The notes under the pieces are model-generated. The model worked only from the letters and a program-made list of their open reading frames with translations. It was not told the DNA's origin and ran no database searches. The position numbers and the translations under genes are program-made. Positions 4,986 to 8,393 of a stretch of DNA of 8,393 nucleotides are shown here, in pieces. How positions within the stretch are numbered: position 1 is the stretch's first letter; each line of letters begins with the position of its first letter. The DNA comes from Candidatus Roizmanbacteria bacterium CG_4_10_14_0_2_um_filter_36_35 (GTDB lineage: Bacteria > Patescibacteriota > Microgenomatia > UBA1406 > GWC2-37-13), in assembly GCA_002792355.1 (NCBI GenBank), contig PFOE01000073.1, forward strand, positions 1 to 8,393. Direction: 5' to 3'.

Positions 4986-5729
4986 ATGAAAACAAATAAG
5001 CTTTTAGGTATAACCATTTCACCCGAGACCAAAACCAGTATCCTAGAGAAAATTATAAAATACATAAGATCTCCAAAGGGTTTTTTTCATATTGTTTCCC
5101 TTAACCCGGAAAATTTAGTGATTGCCCAAGAAAATAAAGAGTTTAAAAAGGTTCTTGAGACGGCCCAAATTAAGATAATCGACGGCATGGGGATTGTTCT
5201 GGCGGGCTGTTTACTTAATTTAAACCTGGAAAGACTAACAGGAGTTGATCTGATGAAAAATTTAATAATTTTGGCTTCTAGTATGCGCTTAAGAGTGCTT
5301 TTAATCGGAGGAAAAGCAAATTTAGCACTCGAGTTGGCTGATTGCTACCAAAGGGAATTTTTTGAAACTAAATTTAAAGGCATTGAAGGGATTAAAGATC
5401 TTAAAAATCCAACTGACAAAGAAGAAGAGGATACTCTTTCAATAGTGCGCCGTTATAAGCCACAATTAATATTTGTTGCTTTTGGCTCGCCGGACCAGGA
5501 ACTATGGATAGAGCGTCATAAAAATGAATTTTCCGGATCTGTTGTGATGGGTGTTGGTGGAGCGTTCGATTATCTTTCTGAGAATATCAATCGTGCCCCT
5601 AAGTTTGTAAGAAAATTAGGACTAGAATGGTTATTTCGTTTGGTCAATCAACCTTGGCGCTGGAAAAGACAGTGCAGACTTCTTAAATTTATAGAACTAG
5701 TTTTTAAGGAAAAATGGACAAAAAATTAG
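4986..5729 (+). CDS. WecG/TagA/CpsF-family glycosyltransferase (GT26)
   Basis: This family moves an N-acetyl-mannosamine-type sugar onto a lipid-linked sugar at the cytoplasmic membrane face, in teichoic acid, enterobacterial antigen or capsule synthesis. Family blocks in order: HIVSLNPENLVIA (35-47), KIIDGMGIVLA (63-73, with the likely catalytic Asp66), ERLTGVDLM (82-90), RVLLIGGK (103-110), LIFVAFGSPDQELWI (161-175), MGVGGAFDYLSENINRAPK (188-206), and the basic tail GLEWLFRLVNQPWRWKR (212-228). Ser38 sits where TagA enzymes often have Thr. The 247 residues are full length. The sugar and acceptor cannot be read from the sequence. No Shine-Dalgarno sequence precedes the ATG. The gene overlaps the next by 16 bases, so the two are probably translated together. 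Confidence 0.93.
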   Translation: MKTNKLLGITISPETKTSILEKIIKYIRSPKGFFHIVSLNPENLVIAQENKEFKKVLETAQIKIIDGMGIVLAGCLLNLNLERLTGVDLMKNLIILASSMRLRVLLIGGKANLALELADCYQREFFETKFKGIEGIKDLKNPTDKEEEDTLSIVRRYKPQLIFVAFGSPDQELWIERHKNEFSGSVVMGVGGAFDYLSENINRAPKFVRKLGLEWLFRLVNQPWRWKRQCRLLKFIELVFKEKWTKN

Positions 5730-6505
5730 CTTCGATTATCAAATATTTCGCTGTTTTTGAATACTTTCCCAGTTTTAAGGAGGTTTATACCTTTTTTCCA
5801 GAAAAAATCAGCAAAAAAAGGCTAAAAATTCTATATGAAGCTAAAAAATATACTGTAGGGGAGTATAGTAAAAAAATATCAAAAAAGAAACTTCAGAATT
5901 GGCGATTTAGAACGTACATAAAGTTTATTTCATTATTCCCCCAAATTAAACTAGTGGGTCTATCCGGATCAATTGCGATGATGAACGCAAGAATTGACGA
6001 TGATATTGACTTATTTATTATTACTAAAAAAGACCATTTGTTTACCGCCCGCTTTTTAGCCACGATTATAGCTTTTATTATGGGTTTGAAAAGGCCGTTG
6101 GGGCTGAAAAAAGCCTCCGATAAAGTCTGTCTAAATCTTTTCTTTGAAGAAAGTAATCTAAAAGTGCCGAAGTTCAAACAAACCCTCTTCGTCGGCCACG
6201 AAGTGTTACAGATGAAGCCGATTATTAATAAAGATTACACTTACGAACGTTTTTTACAAGCTAATCAATGGGTATTTAGATTGTTTCCTAATGCACCCTT
6301 TCCTGTCATTTCGAGCGAAGCGACCGAGAAATCCCTGCCTGCCGGCAGGCAGGTAGCAAAGCGTAACAAATTAGGTGATTGGTTAGAAAATTTCCTAAAA
6401 CAGCTTCAGCTTTATCTTATAAGAAAGCACCAAACAACTGAGATTATTACCGATACCCAGCTTTGGTTCCACCCGGTGGATTTTGGAAAGAAATTAAAGC
6501 TTTAA
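5714..6505 (+). CDS. Nucleotidyltransferase-fold protein, winged-helix-like N-terminus
   Basis: The centre carries the Pol-beta nucleotidyltransferase signature: V-G-L-S-G-S-I-A (81-88), then DDDIDLFII (95-103), giving G-S and a D97-x-D99 metal-binding pair. A third acidic strand may be VCLNLFFEE (138-146). The first 75 residues are basic and helical (YFPSFKEVYTFFP at 17-29), as in CPR proteins with a winged-helix-like domain before this fold. The substrate is unknown; MNT-type small-molecule or protein nucleotidylylation is possible. The ATG at 5714 overlaps the glycosyltransferase end by 16 bases. AAGGA at 5706-5710 is three bases from the start, so coupled translation is likely. Residues 198-217 are encoded by a repeat element in frame. 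The stop overlaps the stop of the convergent gene. Confidence 0.75.
   Translation: MDKKLASIIKYFAVFEYFPSFKEVYTFFPEKISKKRLKILYEAKKYTVGEYSKKISKKKLQNWRFRTYIKFISLFPQIKLVGLSGSIAMMNARIDDDIDLFIITKKDHLFTARFLATIIAFIMGLKRPLGLKKASDKVCLNLFFEESNLKVPKFKQTLFVGHEVLQMKPIINKDYTYERFLQANQWVFRLFPNAPFPVISSEATEKSLPAGRQVAKRNKLGDWLENFLKQLQLYLIRKHQTTEIITDTQLWFHPVDFGKKLKL
6304..6365 (+). repeat. Composite repeat element read in frame inside the nucleotidyltransferase gene
   Basis: The first part (6304-6333), TGTCATTTCGAGCGAAGCG then ACCGAGAAATC, matches the intergenic copies at 35-68 and 740-775. A perfect 20-bp palindrome follows (6334-6353, CCTGCCTGCC and its complement), then TAGCAAAGCG, which matches TAGCGAAGCG at 775-784 after the same GAAATC. 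It encodes V198-R217, ending SLPAGRQVAKR. The palindrome therefore looks inserted into the basic repeat. The element stays open across its 62 bases, in a probable linker between the nucleotidyltransferase domain and the C-terminal helices. Confidence 0.85.
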
Positions 6506-6789
6506 ACTTCCTTTATGTAGCAAGTACCAAGACCAACAGCTTCGAGTTGATCCATGATGGTTTCAGCTCTTTTTACATCTATTTTCAATGTTTCAGACAG
6601 TTGTTTTGAAGACATCTCGTCATATTTGTCCATCGCCTCTACGGCTTTAGAAAATAAAGGGTCACGTTCAATCTTGACAGTTTTAGCTTCGGACACCCTT
6701 AGGGTGTCTGAGGCTGGTCTTTCCAGACTTTTTAATCGTCCATCAATATCATCTAATTTTTTCAAGATCATTTTTACTGAATCATCCAT
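6502..6789 (-). CDS. Small coiled-coil / HTH-like protein of unknown function
   Basis: It has 95 residues. Residues 1-23 (MDDSVKMILKKLDDIDGRLKSLE) have the heptad pattern of a short coiled coil. A linker (24-45) follows, partly encoded by a palindromic repeat (27-33). The C-terminal 50 residues (FSKAVEAMDKYDEMSSKQLSETLKIDVKRAETIMDQLEAVGLGTCYI) look like a winged-helix/HTH module: MSSKQLSETLKI as a first helix pair, VKRAETIMDQLEAVGLG as recognition helix and wing. This could be an oligomeric DNA-binding or adaptor protein, but I recognise no named family. It follows the hexokinase-like gene by 20 bases on the same strand, with its own -10 box, and its stop overlaps the opposing gene's stop. 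Confidence 0.7.
   Translation of the reverse strand: MDDSVKMILKKLDDIDGRLKSLERPASDTLRVSEAKTVKIERDPLFSKAVEAMDKYDEMSSKQLSETLKIDVKRAETIMDQLEAVGLGTCYIKEV
6690..6710. repeat. Palindromic repeat GACACCC-TTA-GGGTGTC inside a gene
   Basis: A perfect 7-bp stem with a 3-base loop, extended by one G-T and one C-G pair, falls in frame in the linker of the small HTH-like protein, where it encodes S-D-T-L-R-V-S (27-33). I recall this palindrome as a dispersed repeat in CPR genomes; this window has one copy. Confidence 0.65.
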
Positions 6790-6798
6790 AATTTATTT

Positions 6799-6804
6799 AT
6801 TATA
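6799..6804 (-). promoter_or_regulatory. -10 box of the small HTH-like gene
   Basis: A perfect TATAAT on the minus strand ends nine bases before the ATG, in the 20-bp gap after the sugar kinase stop. Transcription would start at most a few bases before the ATG. No Shine-Dalgarno sequence is present. Confidence 0.45.
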
Positions 6805-6809
6805 GCAGA

Positions 6810-8159
6810 TTAATGATTTCTGTTAAAATACTCAATTGCCTGGCTCATAACATCGAAAATGCCCCGGAAGTTACGCATCTTTCCTTGATATGAAGTTTCT
6901 CTAATCTCGATTTTCAACTGATTATTAGTAGCAAAATTAATCTCCTGCATGAATTTTTCTTTCCATCCAGGCATATTTTGGATGATCGGTCCATCTGAGG
7001 AAATTTGAAGATGATTTTTTTCCGGACAGCCTGTTTGCCAGAGAGCGATTAAATGATCGGCAACGATTTGCGCTGATCGGTTACGCAAAGCAGAAGCGAT
7101 TTGGATTAACAATGATTTTTCCTGATCAGAAAAATCAGGGTGGGTTTGAAAGTTTTTTTTCACTTTTCTCCAGTCGCCGGTTTCTTCGGCAGACAGTATA
7201 TTACTGGCGACAAAACTTTTTGGGAAAACAGTGTTTTTAACTGAAGTAAATAAATTATATTTATCCCTTAGCTCGTCAACCACAAGACCCAATGTTCTTC
7301 CTAAGTATTTACCTGAAACCTGATATTCATCTCTTAAAGTAACTTGATCAACTGGTTTTTCTTCTTCTTTGGCTATAATCTCTAATAATTTATCAGTAAT
7401 AATAGGGATTGTTGGCGCAACTGCTGCTTGACCAGCTTCTGTATTAATGATTGTTATTCCAGGTTCTTGTTGACTTTCACCTAATTTACTTTTTTCAATA
7501 ACCATCGACCAATTGTAACCTGAGGCGCAGACAACGCCAAAATCATCGTTTTGATTTTGTATTAAAGCGACGGTATCATTAGCAATAAAATATTTTCTTT
7601 CTCTTTTTAAAAATTTATTTAATTCTTCACCAAGATTTTTTCCTTTGCTTCCGCCGATATGCCATCCTTTAGGCATGTCATCGTTAACTATAGTTATATC
7701 GATACCGTCAGGAGTACTTTGACCGATTCCTGGGAAAGAAAAGATGCAAGCGAGAGGAAAATTGGGATTTTCTTTTATTAATTTCTCTAAACCATTTTTT
7801 AAAAGCATTTCAAAGAAATCGTCTAAAGAATTGTATTCAATAGGGATTTCTTTGGATTTTATTTTTCCAACAGGTTTTATAAGTCCATTTTTATCTATTT
7901 TGCCTACGCCCATTCTTAGGTTTGTACCTCCGATGTCGATGCCAATCGCCTTTTTTCCTACCAGTTCTGTAAACGGAGTTTCTGGAGGAGAGATATAAGA
8001 ACGCAACAGCAAAGGACCAGGTCCTTCTGTGATAGGCGATTGTAATCCTCTTTTAGCTATTGTGGAGAAGTTATCAATCATTTGATTTCTTTCAGTAATA
8101 ATTAATGGTCTTAGTTGAAGAATATTAGAGATATAGAATTCAGGAGAATAATTTGTCAC
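6810..8159 (-). CDS. Hexokinase-family sugar kinase
   Basis: It probably phosphorylates a hexose with ATP in the cytoplasm, feeding glycolysis or sugar-nucleotide synthesis. Motifs resemble the large hexokinase family more than bacterial glucokinase/ROK. They are phosphate-1 GIDIGGTNLRMG (73-84); CIFSFPG (138-144); KGWHIGGSKGKNLGEEL (164-180), like the hexokinase sugar-binding loop; FIANDTVALI (191-200, catalytic-base Asp195); CASGYNWSMVI (211-221, the phosphate-2 equivalent of GTGxN); INTEAGQ (238-244, sugar-binding Glu241); RDEYQVSGKYLGRTLGLVVDEL (276-297); and adenosine motif SSDGPIIQ (387-394). The 449 residues match one hexokinase unit. No ROK zinc-binding CxCGxxGC motif is present. The start is GTG at 8159, since a stop lies upstream with no ATG between; Met27 is an alternative. 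Sugar specificity is unknown. Confidence 0.85.
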   Translation of the reverse strand: MTNYSPEFYISNILQLRPLIITERNQMIDNFSTIAKRGLQSPITEGPGPLLLRSYISPPETPFTELVGKKAIGIDIGGTNLRMGVGKIDKNGLIKPVGKIKSKEIPIEYNSLDDFFEMLLKNGLEKLIKENPNFPLACIFSFPGIGQSTPDGIDITIVNDDMPKGWHIGGSKGKNLGEELNKFLKRERKYFIANDTVALIQNQNDDFGVVCASGYNWSMVIEKSKLGESQQEPGITIINTEAGQAAVAPTIPIITDKLLEIIAKEEEKPVDQVTLRDEYQVSGKYLGRTLGLVVDELRDKYNLFTSVKNTVFPKSFVASNILSAEETGDWRKVKKNFQTHPDFSDQEKSLLIQIASALRNRSAQIVADHLIALWQTGCPEKNHLQISSDGPIIQNMPGWKEKFMQEINFATNNQLKIEIRETSYQGKMRNFRGIFDVMSQAIEYFNRNH

Positions 8160-8344
8160 TCTTTCGTTATTTATAAATATAGCTTATAGTATAGCAGATT
8201 TTATTGTCAGTTCAATCTTTATTATTAGGTAAAGGATGACAAATCAAATTATTACACCGTAAAGAAAAAATATGTTATAAATATATTAAGATGAAAAAAA
8301 TGTTTTTCTTTTGTCATTAAAAATTTTAAAAACCAAAAAATAAG
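8160..8344. promoter_or_regulatory. Divergent spacer with a possible promoter for the right-edge gene
   Basis: This AT-rich gap separates the sugar kinase (minus) from the partial gene at 8345 (plus). On the plus strand TTACAC (8252-8257) and TATAAA (8276-8281), 18 bases apart, form a plausible promoter with a leader of about 55 bases. On the minus strand several TATA-like hexamers (for example TATACT near 8195) lie 25-40 bases before the GTG, and none stands out. I see no structured RNA, repeat or terminator. Confidence 0.35.
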
Positions 8345-8393
8345 ATGGAATTTATACCGACAAACAAACTTTTAGATCTGACGGGAAAAACTG
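8345..8393 (+). CDS. 5' end of a probable short-chain dehydrogenase gene, cut by the window edge
   Basis: Sixteen codons are visible: MEFIPTNKLLDLTGKT. The end, L-D-L-T-G-K-T, is the usual lead-in to the first strand and the TGxxxGxG nucleotide-binding turn of SDR-family oxidoreductases, which would begin just past the edge. The Rossmann motif itself is not in the window, so the family is an inference. No Shine-Dalgarno sequence precedes the ATG. Confidence 0.5.
   Translation, partial: MEFIPTNKLLDLTGKT

Noticed and set aside
5893..6177. Antisense frame of 94 codons inside the nucleotidyltransferase gene
   Set aside because: It is the shadow of the G-S/D-x-D coding region, with no family features or start site.
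6554..6805. Plus-strand frame of 83 codons opposite the small HTH-like gene
   Set aside because: The minus-strand gene has a coiled coil, an HTH-like end and a promoter. The plus-strand product is low-complexity and ends in the intergenic gap.
8236..8262. Eight-codon frame MTNQIITP preceded by AAAGG, a possible leader peptide
   Set aside because: It is too short to judge, has no codon pattern typical of attenuators and no following terminator hairpin. It also lies before the proposed promoter of the edge gene.

Overview
The window looks like chromosomal DNA from an ultra-small bacterium of the Candidate Phyla Radiation (Patescibacteria), possibly a Microgenomates-like lineage. The phylum-level call rests on AT-rich DNA, compact genes, a PEGA-domain protein next to mreB, a short membrane-anchored sortase, a long-form nucleoside diphosphate kinase, and above all several families of small GC-rich palindromic repeats of the kind common in these genomes. 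The lineage below phylum is a guess. The genes read open with TGA as a stop, so the UGA=Gly code of Gracilibacteria/Absconditabacteria does not apply.

Layout. The minus strand from 1416 leftwards carries thymidylate kinase (tmk), then nucleoside diphosphate kinase (ndk), then the first codons of an unknown gene running off the left edge. tmk and ndk perform successive steps, dTMP to dTDP to dTTP. They are separated, and ndk is followed, by paired inverted copies of one repeat family; the first pair supplies the tmk stop codon. On the plus strand, a tRNA-Arg(CCU), a palindromic repeat joined to the 3' remnant of a second tRNA, and a sortase gene follow. Two abutting, roughly 100-bp imperfect inverted repeats fill the gap before the convergent PEGA-domain gene (minus). 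A 31-bp divergent promoter region separates that gene from mreB (plus). After mreB comes an AT-rich 226-bp spacer with two heptamer tandem repeats. Then come a WecG/TagA-type glycosyltransferase and an overlapping nucleotidyltransferase-fold gene, with a repeat read in frame through the latter. A convergent minus-strand pair ends the window: a hexokinase-family sugar kinase (GTG start) followed by a small coiled-coil/HTH-like protein that also contains an in-frame palindrome. The last 49 bases hold the start of a plus-strand gene resembling the N-terminus of a short-chain dehydrogenase.

Functionally the window mixes nucleotide salvage (tmk, ndk), cell shape and surface (sortase, PEGA protein, MreB, WecG/TagA glycosyltransferase) and sugar phosphorylation. 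No single new defence or mobile system is evident. The strongest unexplained signal is the density of palindromic repeat modules (at least five types in 8.4 kb). They sit at gene ends, beside a broken tRNA, and inside reading frames. Two enzymes also lack a family-typical residue: the Walker A lysine of thymidylate kinase is Cys, and the phosphate-2 Asp of MreB is Asn. Several genes have a -10-like hexamer so close to the start codon that leaderless transcripts are likely.
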